Shown piece by piece: positions 8,468-16,891 of a stretch of DNA of 64,000 nt (positions are counted from its first letter, which is position 1; each line of letters starts with the position of its first letter). This DNA comes from Micromonospora sp. C28SCA-DRY-2 (GTDB taxonomy: Bacteria > Actinomycetota > Actinomycetes > Mycobacteriales > Micromonosporaceae), in assembly GCF_030519475.1 (NCBI RefSeq), contig NZ_JAUMKD010000008.1, positions 186,001 through 250,000 on the forward strand, in the 5' to 3' direction. The notes under the pieces are model-generated. The model worked only from the letters and a program-made list of their open reading frames with translations. It made no database searches and had not been told where the DNA came from. The translations under genes and the position numbers were made by a program.

Positions 8468-8872
8468 TCAGGACGGAGTGGTCGGCTGCCCGGCCTGGTA
8501 CGCGGCCGCCAGCCGCTTCGGGGCGCAGGCGTACCACGCCTCGACCACCAGTTCGGTCAGCTCCTCGACGTCGAGCTGGTCGAGCCGCGCCAGGATCACC
8601 GGGTAGCCGTCGAAGTGCGGGGTGGTGAAGTAGACGGCCGGGTCGTCGGCGAGCAGCGCCTCCTTGGCCCCCAGGTCGGGCACGTACGCGCCGAGCACCG
8701 GGCCGTCCGGCGCGGCCGGACCGAGCGCCTCGCGGTCGGCCTTGCGCAGCGGGCGGTCGAAGACGAAGGACTTCTTGCGCACCCGCCACGCCGGCGCCCC
8801 GTTGTACGACGGGTGTTCGCTGGTCTCCGGCAGGCCCAGCGCGATGCGGCGGACGTCGTCCCAGGTGGCCAC
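8468..8872 (-). CDS. MmcQ/YjbR family DNA-binding-fold protein
   Basis: 134 aa, the whole length of a YjbR domain. Typical residues are WDDVRRIALGLPETSEHPSY at the N-terminus, FVFDRPLRKADREAL, and the C-terminal YFTTPHFDGYPVILARLDQL, with the Trp/Tyr-rich VEAWYACAPKRLAA end. The CyaY-like fold is linked to DNA binding in structural studies, but no precise role is known. Start GTG at 8872 has a leaderless-type -10 box. Confidence 0.85.
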   Translation of the reverse strand: MATWDDVRRIALGLPETSEHPSYNGAPAWRVRKKSFVFDRPLRKADREALGPAAPDGPVLGAYVPDLGAKEALLADDPAVYFTTPHFDGYPVILARLDQLDVEELTELVVEAWYACAPKRLAAAYQAGQPTTPS

Positions 8873-8878
8873 GCCCCG

Positions 8879-8884
8879 ACGATA
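8879..8884 (-). promoter_or_regulatory. -10 box TATCGT, leaderless-type, for the yjbR-like gene
   Basis: On the minus strand TATCGT stands 6 bases before the GTG at 8872. Confidence 0.45.
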
Positions 8885-9011
8885 CGCGCCGTGCGCCGCC
8901 GGTGGGTGGCCGTGCGGTCAGCCCGCCCGCCGCCCGGCTCGGGCCGTCGGGCAGCGTCCGGGCGATCACGGGCGCGAACCCCCGCCACCCCCTGCTCGAC
9001 CGGAGCGGGGA

Positions 9012-10223
9012 TCAGGGGGTGGTGGGGGCGGGGGCCGGCTCGGGGCGCAGGGCGCCGGAGAGGGGGAGCAGGGTCACCAGCAGGCAGGCGGCGGCCATCG
9101 CCAGCAGGGCCGGGCCGAGGCCGAACGCGGCCACCGACCAGCCGCCGAGCAGCGCGCCGACCGGCAGCCCCACGAAGCCCAGCGACCCGGCCAGTCCGAT
9201 CACCCGGGTCTGCAACTCCGCCGGCACCCGCTCGTAGAGCGCCACGCCCAGCAGCGGGTTCACCGCGGCGATGCCGATGCCGGACAGGAAGGTCACCACC
9301 AGCACCACCGGCAGTTCCTCGCTGAGCGCCAGCGCCACCAGCCGGGGGGTGCCGCTGAGCAGCGCCCCGGCCACGAAGGTCAGGTACCGGGGCAGCCGGG
9401 GCCCGAGCACGGTGAACAGCAGGTTGCCCAGCAGGGCGCCGGCCGAGAAGGCGCCGAGGACCAGGCCCAGCCCGGCCGGGTTGCCCAGCACGTCGGCCAC
9501 CCAGAGCGGGATGTAGACGGCGATGCTGGCGTTCGCCACCATGTTCAGCGCGGCGATCACCAGCAGCATGCTCAGCAGCGTGCGGTCCCGGCCGAGGTAG
9601 CGGAACCCGCCGGCGAGCGCCCGCAGGTAGCCCTCCGGCTGGGCCGGCGTCGCGCTGGCCGCCGGCGGGCGGACCAGGGCGCCGATCAGCAGCGCGCAGA
9701 CGCCGAACGTCGCCGCGTCGATCAGGATCGCCCCGGTCACCCCGAACCACCAGACCAGCAGGCCGCCGGCGGCCGCCCCGGAGAGGGTGACCAGCCGGCC
9801 CAGCCCGTCGTAGACCGAGGTCAGCCGGATCAGCCGCACCCCGGCGGCCTCCGCGGCGGGCCGGAACAGCACGTGCTTGACCCGGTCACCGATGCCGCGC
9901 AGCCCGCCGACCACGGCCACCAGCGCCACCAGGGCGCCGAAGCCGAGCCACGGGGTGAGCGCCACCGCGACCATCAGCGCCGCGCTGGCCAGGTCGGCCA
10001 GGATCGAGGTGCGGCGCAGCCCGATCCGGTCCGCCCACGGCGTGGCCAGCGCGCTGGAGAGCAGGTACGGCAGCGTCTCGGCGAACGCCACCAGGCCCAT
10101 CTTCGCCGGGCTGCCGGTGGTCTCCAGCACCAGCCAGGGGATGGCCACCACCGAGATCCGGCTGCCCAGGTTGGAGATCAGATCGGCGGTGACCAGGGTG
10201 ACCAGTTCCCGCCGGGGGGTCAC
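9012..10223 (-). CDS. MFS transporter (drug/metabolite exporter)
   Basis: 403 aa. About twelve hydrophobic segments run through the protein. The loop 2-3 motif reads TPWADRIGLRRTSILADL (family form GxxxDRxGRR), and the N-terminal helix contains LISNLGSRISVVAIPWL. It belongs to the MFS_1/enterobactin-exporter-like group. The GTG start overlaps the TGA of the acyl-AMP ligase by 4 bases, so the two genes are translationally coupled. This places the exporter in the adjacent biosynthetic locus, where it probably exports the product or gives self-resistance. Confidence 0.85.
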   Translation of the reverse strand: MTPRRELVTLVTADLISNLGSRISVVAIPWLVLETTGSPAKMGLVAFAETLPYLLSSALATPWADRIGLRRTSILADLASAALMVAVALTPWLGFGALVALVAVVGGLRGIGDRVKHVLFRPAAEAAGVRLIRLTSVYDGLGRLVTLSGAAAGGLLVWWFGVTGAILIDAATFGVCALLIGALVRPPAASATPAQPEGYLRALAGGFRYLGRDRTLLSMLLVIAALNMVANASIAVYIPLWVADVLGNPAGLGLVLGAFSAGALLGNLLFTVLGPRLPRYLTFVAGALLSGTPRLVALALSEELPVVLVVTFLSGIGIAAVNPLLGVALYERVPAELQTRVIGLAGSLGFVGLPVGALLGGWSVAAFGLGPALLAMAAACLLVTLLPLSGALRPEPAPAPTTP

Positions 10224-11791
10224 GCCGGGCTGCCGATCGCGGCGTGCGGGTGGGCCGCGGCGTACCGGGCACGCAGCGCCCGCTTGTCCACCTTGGCCGA
10301 GCGGTTGAGCGGCAGCCGGTCGACGAACTCGACAGCTCCGGGCGCCCAGGTGTCGCTCAGTGCGGTGGTCACCAGGTCGATCAGCTCGGCGGCGGTCACC
10401 GTCGCGCCGGGCGCCGGCACCACGAAGGCGTACGGCAGCTCGCCCGCGACCTCGTCGGGAACGCCGATCACGGCGGCGGCCCGCACCTGCGGGTGCCCGG
10501 CCAGCACGTCCTCGATCGGGCGGGAGTAGATCGGCCAGCTGCGCTGCCGGCTGAGGATCCGGTCCTGCAACCGGTCGACCAGGTAGAGGTAGCCGTCGGT
10601 GTCCAGGTGCCCGATGTCGCGGGTGCGTACCCAGCCGTCGACCAGCGTGTCGGCGGTCAGCTCCGGTTGACAGTGGTAGCCGGCGAAGCGCAGCTCGGTG
10701 TGCACCCACACCTCACCGTCGACGCCCGGCGGCAGCACCGTGCCGTCCTCGGCGCGGATCTCCACCCGCACGTCCCCGTACGGCCGGCCGCAGGAGCGCA
10801 GCCGCTCCGGGTGCGCCGGGTCGTCGGTCAGCCCGGGCAGCGCGGTGACCACCACCGCCTCGCTCAGCCCGTACACGATGCGCAGCACCGGGCCGAAGCG
10901 GGCGATCGCCTGCCGCAGCCGGGCCGGCGCGGCGGGCCCGGCGCCCACGTTGAACATGAACATCGCGGAGAAGTCCGCGCCGTCCAGCGCCGGATGGTCC
11001 AGCACCTCGTAGAGCATCGGCGGGGTGACGAAGGTGGAGTTGATCCGCTCCCGCTGCACCGTGTCGATGAACCGCGCCGGGTCCCAGCCGTCGCGCAGGA
11101 CCAGCACGCCACCGGTGAACAGGTTGAACAGGGTGGTGATCTGGCCGCTGGCCAGCCACATCGGGGAGTGCGACAGGTGCCGCAGCAGCGGGAAGCCGGC
11201 GGCGCGGAAGTCCGCCGCCAGGGTGAGGATCTGCGCGTAGAAGCTCTCCCGGTGGTGCACCAGCTTTGGGCTGCCGGTGGTGCCGCTGGTCTGCAGGAAC
11301 GACTCCGGCGCCGGCACCTCGCCCGGCACCTCGCCGGGACCCGGCCGGTCACCGGCGGCGGTGAGGTCGGGGCCGGCGCCGCCGGGACCGAGGCAGAAGA
11401 CCGGCACGCCGGGCAGCGCGGCGGCCAGTTCCGGCCCGAGGCTGGCCGGGTCCCGCGCGTCGTAGAGGAAGGCGTCGGGGCGGGCCAGCCGGGCGAAGTC
11501 GGCGACCTCGCGCCGGGAGGTGACCGGCGCGACCCACATCGTCCGGCAGCCCAGCAGGTGCAGGGCGAGCTGCACCAACGGCCCCTCGACCGGGTTGCCG
11601 AGCGCGACCAGCACCGCCGCCCCCGGCCGTACGCCGTGCGCGCGCAGCGTGCCGGCCAGCCCGCACACCTCGGCGTGCACGTCGGCGTAGCTGAGCCGGC
11701 GGCCACCGCCGACCAGCGCCGCCCGCTCGCCCCAGCCGGCGAAGAGGGCCAGCGCCCGGTGCACGTAGCTGGTCCGTTGCCCGTCAGTCAT
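10220..11791 (-). CDS. Acyl-AMP ligase / AMP-binding synthetase
   Basis: 523 aa. Adenylation signatures include the P-loop-like QTSGTTGSPKLVHH (about 193-206), YGLSEAVV (about 315-322), GYLYLVDRLQDRILSR (about 410-425) and the C-terminal catalytic lysine in NRSAKVDKRALR. The hinge region SWPIYSRPIEDVL differs from the usual GGxNIYPxEIE. The family activates a carboxylate as acyl-AMP and transfers it to CoA or a carrier thiol. No carrier-protein domain is fused. The start ATG at 11791 was preferred because homology begins here (TDGQRTSYVHRAL); the frame is open further upstream. Aromatic or fatty acids are both possible substrates. Confidence 0.8.
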   Translation of the reverse strand: MTDGQRTSYVHRALALFAGWGERAALVGGGRRLSYADVHAEVCGLAGTLRAHGVRPGAAVLVALGNPVEGPLVQLALHLLGCRTMWVAPVTSRREVADFARLARPDAFLYDARDPASLGPELAAALPGVPVFCLGPGGAGPDLTAAGDRPGPGEVPGEVPAPESFLQTSGTTGSPKLVHHRESFYAQILTLAADFRAAGFPLLRHLSHSPMWLASGQITTLFNLFTGGVLVLRDGWDPARFIDTVQRERINSTFVTPPMLYEVLDHPALDGADFSAMFMFNVGAGPAAPARLRQAIARFGPVLRIVYGLSEAVVVTALPGLTDDPAHPERLRSCGRPYGDVRVEIRAEDGTVLPPGVDGEVWVHTELRFAGYHCQPELTADTLVDGWVRTRDIGHLDTDGYLYLVDRLQDRILSRQRSWPIYSRPIEDVLAGHPQVRAAAVIGVPDEVAGELPYAFVVPAPGATVTAAELIDLVTTALSDTWAPGAVEFVDRLPLNRSAKVDKRALRARYAAAHPHAAIGSPA

Positions 11792-11954
11792 CGGCAGTCC
11801 CCATCCGGTCCGGCGGTGCCCGGGCAGCCCCCGGGGCACGGCGCGGCGGTGGCGCGCGGTCGGCGACCACCTCGCCGCCGCCTGTGAGCGTAGGGTGTTC
11901 CCGCCGTCGGCGGAGAGTGGCCGAACGGCGCTCCGCGCGGGGCTGGCGGACATT

Positions 11955-11969
11955 TGATCGCGTCGATCA
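11955..11969. promoter_or_regulatory. Inverted repeat TGATCG-CGT-CGATCA in the divergent promoter
   Basis: Perfect 6-base arms with a 3-base spacer lie in the 279-base gap between the acyl-AMP ligase (minus) and the secreted SGNH hydrolase (plus). The surrounding stretch is locally AT-richer, with TTGATTGAC just downstream. Position and symmetry suit a regulator operator governing both arms of the locus; no cognate regulator gene is adjacent. Confidence 0.4.
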
Positions 11970-12070
11970 GGTTGATTGACGCCCATCTTCGGCGGCGGCT
12001 AGTTTCCGGTCCATCGTCCAGCCGGTGACCGTCCCTGACGGCCCTGGGCTGCCACCACGATGGAGGTTCA

Positions 12071-13375
12071 ATGGCGACTCCGAAGAGATGGCACGTGACA
12101 GTTTCCGCCGCCGCGCTGCTGGTCGCGGGCACCCCCGCGGTGGTCGCCAGCGCCGGCCCGGGGTCGACCTCCGGGGCGCGCGGCGACCGCGCCGTCTGGG
12201 CGGGCAGCTGGGCCGCCGCGGTGACCCGGGGCAACGCCACCGGCCTGACCAACACCGGGCTGAACAACCAGAGCGTGCGGATGGTGGTGCACACCTCGGT
12301 CGGCGGTCCCCGGCTGCGGGTGCGGTTGAGCAACGTCTACGGCGAGCAGGCGGTTCGGGTCGGCCGGGCCACCATCGCCCGACCGAACACCGCCACCGCC
12401 GACGACCACTCCGACATCGACCCGGCGAGCCTGCGCGAGCTGCGCTTCAACGGCGCCGCCTCGGCCACCATGAACCGCGGCGCGGAACTGCTCAGCGACC
12501 CGGTCGACTTCCCGGTCGGCGACCAGCAGGACCTGGTGCTGACCGTGCACTTCCCGACCCCGACCGGCCCGGTGACCTTCCACGGCCAGTCCCGGCAGAC
12601 CAACTTCATCGGCGCCACCGACCTGACCTCCGCCGCCGACGGCGCGGGCTTCACCATCCGGCCGAACTGCTGCTGGTTCTTCCTCTCCGGCATCGACGTG
12701 CAGCGCCGGCACTCGCCGGGCTCCGTGGTGGTGCTCGGCGACTCGATCGGCGACGGCAACGGCAGCACCGTCAACGCCAACAGGCGCTGGCCCGACCTGC
12801 TCGCCGACCGGCTGATCGACGCCCGGCCGGATGTGCGCACCCCGGGCGTGCTCAACCTGAGCCTGGCCGGCAACCGGCTCAACCACGAGGGGCCGGAGCC
12901 CGGCGCGGGCGGCTTCCCCGGCTACCACGAGCTGGGGCCGAACGCGGTCAGCCGGCTCGACGAGGACGTCTTCGCCCAGACCGATGCCCGCACCGTGGTC
13001 ACCCACCTGGGCATCAACGACATCTGGATGTCCGGCGACTCCGCCGAGCAGGTCATCGCCGCGCTGCGGCAGATCAACCAGCAGGTCAAGGCACGCGGCC
13101 TGCGCAGCCTGGTGGCCACCCTGACGCCGTACGAGGGGCACGGCAACCCGGGGGTGTGGACGCCGGAGAAGGAGGCCACCCGGCAGGCGGTGAACGCCTG
13201 GCTGCGCGCCGGCGACGAGTTCGACGGGCTGCTCGACTTCGACCGGGTATTGCGCGACCCGGCCCAGCCCAGCCGGCTGCTGCCCGCGTACGACTCCGGT
13301 GACCACATCCACCCGAACGACGCGGGCAACCAGGCGATGGCCGACGCCGTGCCGCTGCGCCTGCTCGGCCTGTGA
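12071..13375 (+). CDS. Secreted SGNH/GDSL hydrolase
   Basis: 434 aa with a Sec signal peptide: basic start (ATPKRW), hydrophobic VTVSAAALLVAGTPAVVASA, likely cleavage after about residue 27. A beta-sandwich-like region (about 40-210) with LRVRLSNVYGEQAVRVG precedes the catalytic domain. Block I is VVLGDSIGDGNG (about 219-230), block III THLGINDIWMSG, and the catalytic Asp-His is in SGDHIHPNDAGNQ near the C-terminus. This two-part layout is common in actinobacterial secreted esterases acting on polysaccharide or lipid esters. It lies 62 bases upstream of the P450 and is divergent from the ligase/exporter pair, so it may deacylate an exported product or simply be a neighbour. Confidence 0.85.
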   Translation: MATPKRWHVTVSAAALLVAGTPAVVASAGPGSTSGARGDRAVWAGSWAAAVTRGNATGLTNTGLNNQSVRMVVHTSVGGPRLRVRLSNVYGEQAVRVGRATIARPNTATADDHSDIDPASLRELRFNGAASATMNRGAELLSDPVDFPVGDQQDLVLTVHFPTPTGPVTFHGQSRQTNFIGATDLTSAADGAGFTIRPNCCWFFLSGIDVQRRHSPGSVVVLGDSIGDGNGSTVNANRRWPDLLADRLIDARPDVRTPGVLNLSLAGNRLNHEGPEPGAGGFPGYHELGPNAVSRLDEDVFAQTDARTVVTHLGINDIWMSGDSAEQVIAALRQINQQVKARGLRSLVATLTPYEGHGNPGVWTPEKEATRQAVNAWLRAGDEFDGLLDFDRVLRDPAQPSRLLPAYDSGDHIHPNDAGNQAMADAVPLRLLGL

Positions 13376-13437
13376 CATCGGGCGCGGGCGGCGGCCCACC
13401 CCGCCGCCCGCGCCACCGTTTCCGGGGGGAGACCGAC

Positions 13438-14661
13438 GTGGACGTCACGCAGTTGCTGACCCGGCTCTACAGCGACGAGGGCCGGCAGGACCCGTACCCC
13501 TGCTACGCCGGGCTGCACGAGCTGGGGCCGGTCAGCCCGGTGCCGGCGCGGGCCGAGCACCGCACGGTGGCCGCCGTCGCCGTCGGCTACGACCTGGTCA
13601 GCCAGGTGCTGCGCGACCCGGAGTGGTACAAGCAGGCCCCGCCCGGCTGGCGGGAGCAGGAGGTGCTGCGCACCCTGCAGACCTCGATGATGTTCGTCAA
13701 CCCGCCCGACCACACCCGGATGCGCGCGGTCTTCGCGAAGACCTTCACCCCGCGCCGGCTGGGCGCCCTCGAACCGGTGGTGGTCCGGGTGGTCGACGAG
13801 TTGCTGGACCGGATGGCCGACGCCGGGGCGGCCGGGTTCGACTTCGTCGCGGAGTTCGCGTACCCGATGCCGGCCCGGGTGATGGCCGAGTTCATCGGCA
13901 TCCCCGCCGGGGAGCTGGACTTCTACCGGCAGCGGGTGGAGCGCATCGACGACTTCCTGGACGTCGCGGGCAAGACCCCGCAGCGGCTGGCCGCCGCCAA
14001 CGCCGCCGCCGCCGAACTGCGCGCCTTCTACGCCGGGCTGATCGCGCACCGGCGCCGCCGCCCCGGCGGGGACCTGATCAGCGCCCTGGTCGAGGCGGTC
14101 GACGCGGGCGACGTCCCGCTCACCGAGGACGAGCTGGTCAGCAACCTGATCGTGCTGTTCAACGCCGCGTTCGTGACCACCGTCTACATGCTCAGCAACG
14201 GCCTGCCGCTGCTGCTGTCCCACCCCGAGGTGGCCGCCGCGCTGCCCGGCGACGACGCGCTGACCCGCGGCGCCGTCGACGAGATCCTCCGGCTGGAGGC
14301 GCCGGTGCACTTCCTGGCCCGGGCCGCGCCCCGGGACACCGTGCTCGGCGGGGTGCCGGTCGAGCGGGACCAGAACGTGCTGCTGGTGATCGCCGCCGCC
14401 AACCGCGACCCGGCCCGGTTTGCCGACCCGGACCGGTTCGACCCGCGCCGGCCCGGCCCGCCGTCGCTCGCCTTCGGCGTCGGGCTGCACTTCTGCCTCG
14501 GCGCCGCCGTGTCCCGGCTGGAGGGTCGGCTCGCGCTGCCCCGGCTGCTGCGCCGCTTCCCCCGGCTCGCGGTCGCCGAGCGGCCGATCTACAGCGGTAG
14601 CCTCTTCCTGCGCGGCATCGACAAGCTGCTGCTGCACACCGGCGGGCGGGAGGCCGCATGA
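13438..14661 (+). CDS. Cytochrome P450 (bacterial class I)
   Basis: 407 aa from the GTG at 13438, with GGGGGGA upstream. Visible elements are helix C region NPPDHTRMRAVFAKTFTPR, the K-helix EILR in VDEILRLEAP, and the heme-binding loop FGVGLHFCLGAAV with the thiolate Cys at residue 353. The I-helix reads NAAFVTT (242-248), so the usual acidic residue of the (A/G)Gx(D/E)T pair is replaced by Val246. Soluble actinobacterial P450s of this type hydroxylate natural-product intermediates using ferredoxin; no ferredoxin gene is adjacent. The stop overlaps a possible 45-codon ORF by ATGA. It is followed by esterase, flavin oxidase and aminotransferase genes. Confidence 0.9.
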   Translation: MDVTQLLTRLYSDEGRQDPYPCYAGLHELGPVSPVPARAEHRTVAAVAVGYDLVSQVLRDPEWYKQAPPGWREQEVLRTLQTSMMFVNPPDHTRMRAVFAKTFTPRRLGALEPVVVRVVDELLDRMADAGAAGFDFVAEFAYPMPARVMAEFIGIPAGELDFYRQRVERIDDFLDVAGKTPQRLAAANAAAAELRAFYAGLIAHRRRRPGGDLISALVEAVDAGDVPLTEDELVSNLIVLFNAAFVTTVYMLSNGLPLLLSHPEVAAALPGDDALTRGAVDEILRLEAPVHFLARAAPRDTVLGGVPVERDQNVLLVIAAANRDPARFADPDRFDPRRPGPPSLAFGVGLHFCLGAAVSRLEGRLALPRLLRRFPRLAVAERPIYSGSLFLRGIDKLLLHTGGREAA

Positions 14662-14795
14662 GCGAGCGGATCACCCGGCCCGGCACGGCGCGCCGGCACG
14701 GCGCACGCCGCGGCGCCGGCATGAGCGAGCGAACCGCCCGGCTCGACGCGACGGCGCTCCGGGTCGGCCCGGCGCGCGACGGAGGTACGGCATGA
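14658..14795 (+). CDS. Possible small coupled ORF, 45 aa, Arg-rich
   Basis: ATG overlaps the P450 stop (ATGA), and its own TGA overlaps the ATG of the downstream esterase, again as ATGA. The peptide begins MSERITRPGTARRHG and contains a second MSER start at codon 22, part of a direct repeat of about 25 bases (about 14657 and 14720). It has no recognised domain. The double ATGA arrangement would allow translational relay from P450 to esterase, but chance in GC-rich DNA and a small duplication are real alternatives. Confidence 0.25.
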   Translation: MSERITRPGTARRHGARRGAGMSERTARLDATALRVGPARDGGTA

Positions 14796-15769
14796 GCCTG
14801 CACCCGCAGGTGGCCACGTACCGGGCGGCCCGCGCCGCGGCCGGCACGCCACCGCTGTACACCCAGACGCTGGCCGAGGCCCGCGCCGCCGACCTGGCCG
14901 CGATCCGGGCCGGCGGCGGCGCTGTCGAGCCGGTGCACGAGGTACGCGACGCGCACGTCCCCGGCCCGGCCGGCGACCTGCCGGTACGCGTGTACCGGCC
15001 GGCAGGGTCCGGCCCGCTGCCCACCCTGGTCTACTTCTTCGGCGGCGGCTGGACGCTGGGCAGCATCGACACCGCCGACGGCATCTGCCGGCGGCTGGCC
15101 AACGCGGTGCCCTGCCAGGTGGTCACCGTCGGCTACCGGCTCGCCCCGGAGCACCCCTTCCCGGCCGCGGTGCACGACTGCCACGCGGCCAGCCGGTGGC
15201 TCGCCGCGCACCCCGAGCAGTTCGACCTGGACCCGGCGCGGGTCGCGGTCGGCGGCGACAGCGCCGGCGGCAACCTCGCCGCCGCGGTCACCCTGCTGGC
15301 CCGGGACCGGGGCGGGCCCCGGCTCGCCGCGCAACTGCTGGTCTACCCGAACACCGACCAGACCGCGACGGCCCCCGGCGACGACGACCCGCTGCTGTTC
15401 AACCGCCACTCGGTGGCCTGGTACCGCCGGCACTACCTGCCCGACCCGGCCGCCGCCCGCGACCCGCTGGCCTCACCGCTGCTCGCGCCGGACCTCACCG
15501 GCCTGCCGCCCGCCCTGGTCGTCACCGCCGAGCACGATCCGCTGCGCGAGCAGGGCGAGCGGTACGCGCACCGGCTGCGCGCCGCCGGGGTGCCGACCAC
15601 GCTCACCCGCTACCCCGGGATGATCCACGGTTTCTTCGCCATGCCCGGCGTCTTCGACGACGGCCGGCGCGCCCAGGACGAGGCCGCCGCGTTCCTGCGC
15701 GGGCGGTTCGGGTTGACCGGCACCGACCGGGACACGGTGCCGGCGGGAAGGGGGACCGACGATGGCTGA
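14792..15769 (+). CDS. Alpha/beta hydrolase, HSL-type esterase
   Basis: 325 aa from the ATG at 14792, with GGAGG upstream. The nucleophile elbow is GGDSAGGN with Ser157. The acid is probably the Asp in VTAEHDPLREQG and the His is in GMIHGFFAMPG. The oxyanion-hole motif reads YFFGGGWTLGS, so the His of the HGGGW motif is replaced by Phe, an uncommon substitution. Hormone-sensitive-lipase family members hydrolyse short acyl or aromatic esters. The gene overlaps the following flavin oxidase by 8 bases, firmly placing it in the same operon. Confidence 0.85.
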   Translation: MSLHPQVATYRAARAAAGTPPLYTQTLAEARAADLAAIRAGGGAVEPVHEVRDAHVPGPAGDLPVRVYRPAGSGPLPTLVYFFGGGWTLGSIDTADGICRRLANAVPCQVVTVGYRLAPEHPFPAAVHDCHAASRWLAAHPEQFDLDPARVAVGGDSAGGNLAAAVTLLARDRGGPRLAAQLLVYPNTDQTATAPGDDDPLLFNRHSVAWYRRHYLPDPAAARDPLASPLLAPDLTGLPPALVVTAEHDPLREQGERYAHRLRAAGVPTTLTRYPGMIHGFFAMPGVFDDGRRAQDEAAAFLRGRFGLTGTDRDTVPAGRGTDDG

Positions 15770-16889
15770 GGACGTGCTGCCGAAGCCGGCCCGGCCGGTG
15801 GGGGAGCCACCCGCGCCGGCCTGCCTGGCCGACTACGCGGAGCGGGCCCGGGCGGTGCTCCCGCCGGAGGTGTGGGACTACATCGACGGCGGCAGCGGCG
15901 CCGAGATCACCCTCGCCGCCAACCGGCGCGCGCTGGACCGGGTGGCGGTGCTGCCCCGGGTGCTGCGCGGGGTGCCGACCCCGCGCACCGAGACCCGCCT
16001 GCTCGGCGCACCGTCCGCGCTGCCGGTGGCGGTGGCGCCGATCGCGTACCAGCGACTGGTGCACCCGGACGGGGAAGTGGCGCTGGCCGCCGCCGCGGGC
16101 GCGGCCGGCGTGCCGTACGTGGCGAGCACCCTGGGCAGCGTGCCGATCGAGCAGGTCGCCAAGGCCGGTGGGTCGGTCTGGTTCCAGCTCTACTGGCTGC
16201 GCGATCGGGGTCTGGTCACCGACCTGCTGGACCGGGCGCACGCGGCCGGCTGCACGGCGCTCACGGTCACCGTGGACGTGCCGATCCTCGGCCGGCGGCT
16301 GCGCGACGTGCGCAACGCGTTCGCCGTACCGCCGCACGTGGTGGCGGCCAACCTGCCGGCCGGGCGGGACGACCTGGCGCACACCGCCATGCCGGGCGTC
16401 TCGGCCATCGCCGCGCACACCGACGCGGTCTTCGCGCCCGCGCTGAGCTGGGACGACCTGGACTGGCTGCGCGGGCGCACCGCGCTGCCGCTGGTGGTCA
16501 AGGGCATCCTCGACCCGCGTGACGCCGTCCTCGCGGTCTCCGCCGGCGCCGACGCGGTGGTGGTCTCCAACCACGGCGGCCGGCAACTGGACGGCGCGCC
16601 GGCCACCGCCGCCGTGCTGCCCGAGGTGGTCGCGGCCGTCGCCGACCGGTGCGAGGTGCTGATGGACAGCGGCGTGCGCGGCGGGACCGACGTGCTGCGC
16701 GCCCTGGCGCTGGGCGCCAACGGGGTGCTGGTCGGCCGGCCGATGCTCTGGGCGCTGGCCGCGGGCGGCCAGGCCGCGGCGGAGGCGGCGCTGACCCTGC
16801 TCGCCGACGAGTTCCGCGACGCGCTGGCGCTGACCGGCTGCGCCGACCCGGCGGCCGCCCGCGAGCTGCGCACCCGGACGGTGGACTGA
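15762..16889 (+). CDS. FMN-dependent alpha-hydroxy-acid oxidase, 4-hydroxymandelate-oxidase-like (HmO)
   Basis: 375 aa TIM-barrel flavoprotein. N-terminal VWDYIDGGSGAEITLAANRR matches the family signature, followed by LPVAVAPIAYQRLVHPDGE, FQLYWLRDRGLV and VTVDVPILGRRLRDVRNAFA. The catalytic His271 is in VVVSNHGGRQLDG and the phosphate-binding end is MDSGVRGGTDVLRALALGANGV. The pattern is closest, from memory, to hydroxymandelate oxidases of glycopeptide and nocardicin pathways, which oxidise (4-hydroxy)mandelate to (4-hydroxy)benzoylformate; lactate or glycolate oxidase activity is the alternative. An HpgT-like aminotransferase gene starts 2 bases after the stop, which strongly supports an arylglycine route. 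Confidence 0.8.
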   Translation: MAEDVLPKPARPVGEPPAPACLADYAERARAVLPPEVWDYIDGGSGAEITLAANRRALDRVAVLPRVLRGVPTPRTETRLLGAPSALPVAVAPIAYQRLVHPDGEVALAAAAGAAGVPYVASTLGSVPIEQVAKAGGSVWFQLYWLRDRGLVTDLLDRAHAAGCTALTVTVDVPILGRRLRDVRNAFAVPPHVVAANLPAGRDDLAHTAMPGVSAIAAHTDAVFAPALSWDDLDWLRGRTALPLVVKGILDPRDAVLAVSAGADAVVVSNHGGRQLDGAPATAAVLPEVVAAVADRCEVLMDSGVRGGTDVLRALALGANGVLVGRPMLWALAAGGQAAAEAALTLLADEFRDALALTGCADPAAARELRTRTVD

Positions 16890-16891
16890 GC

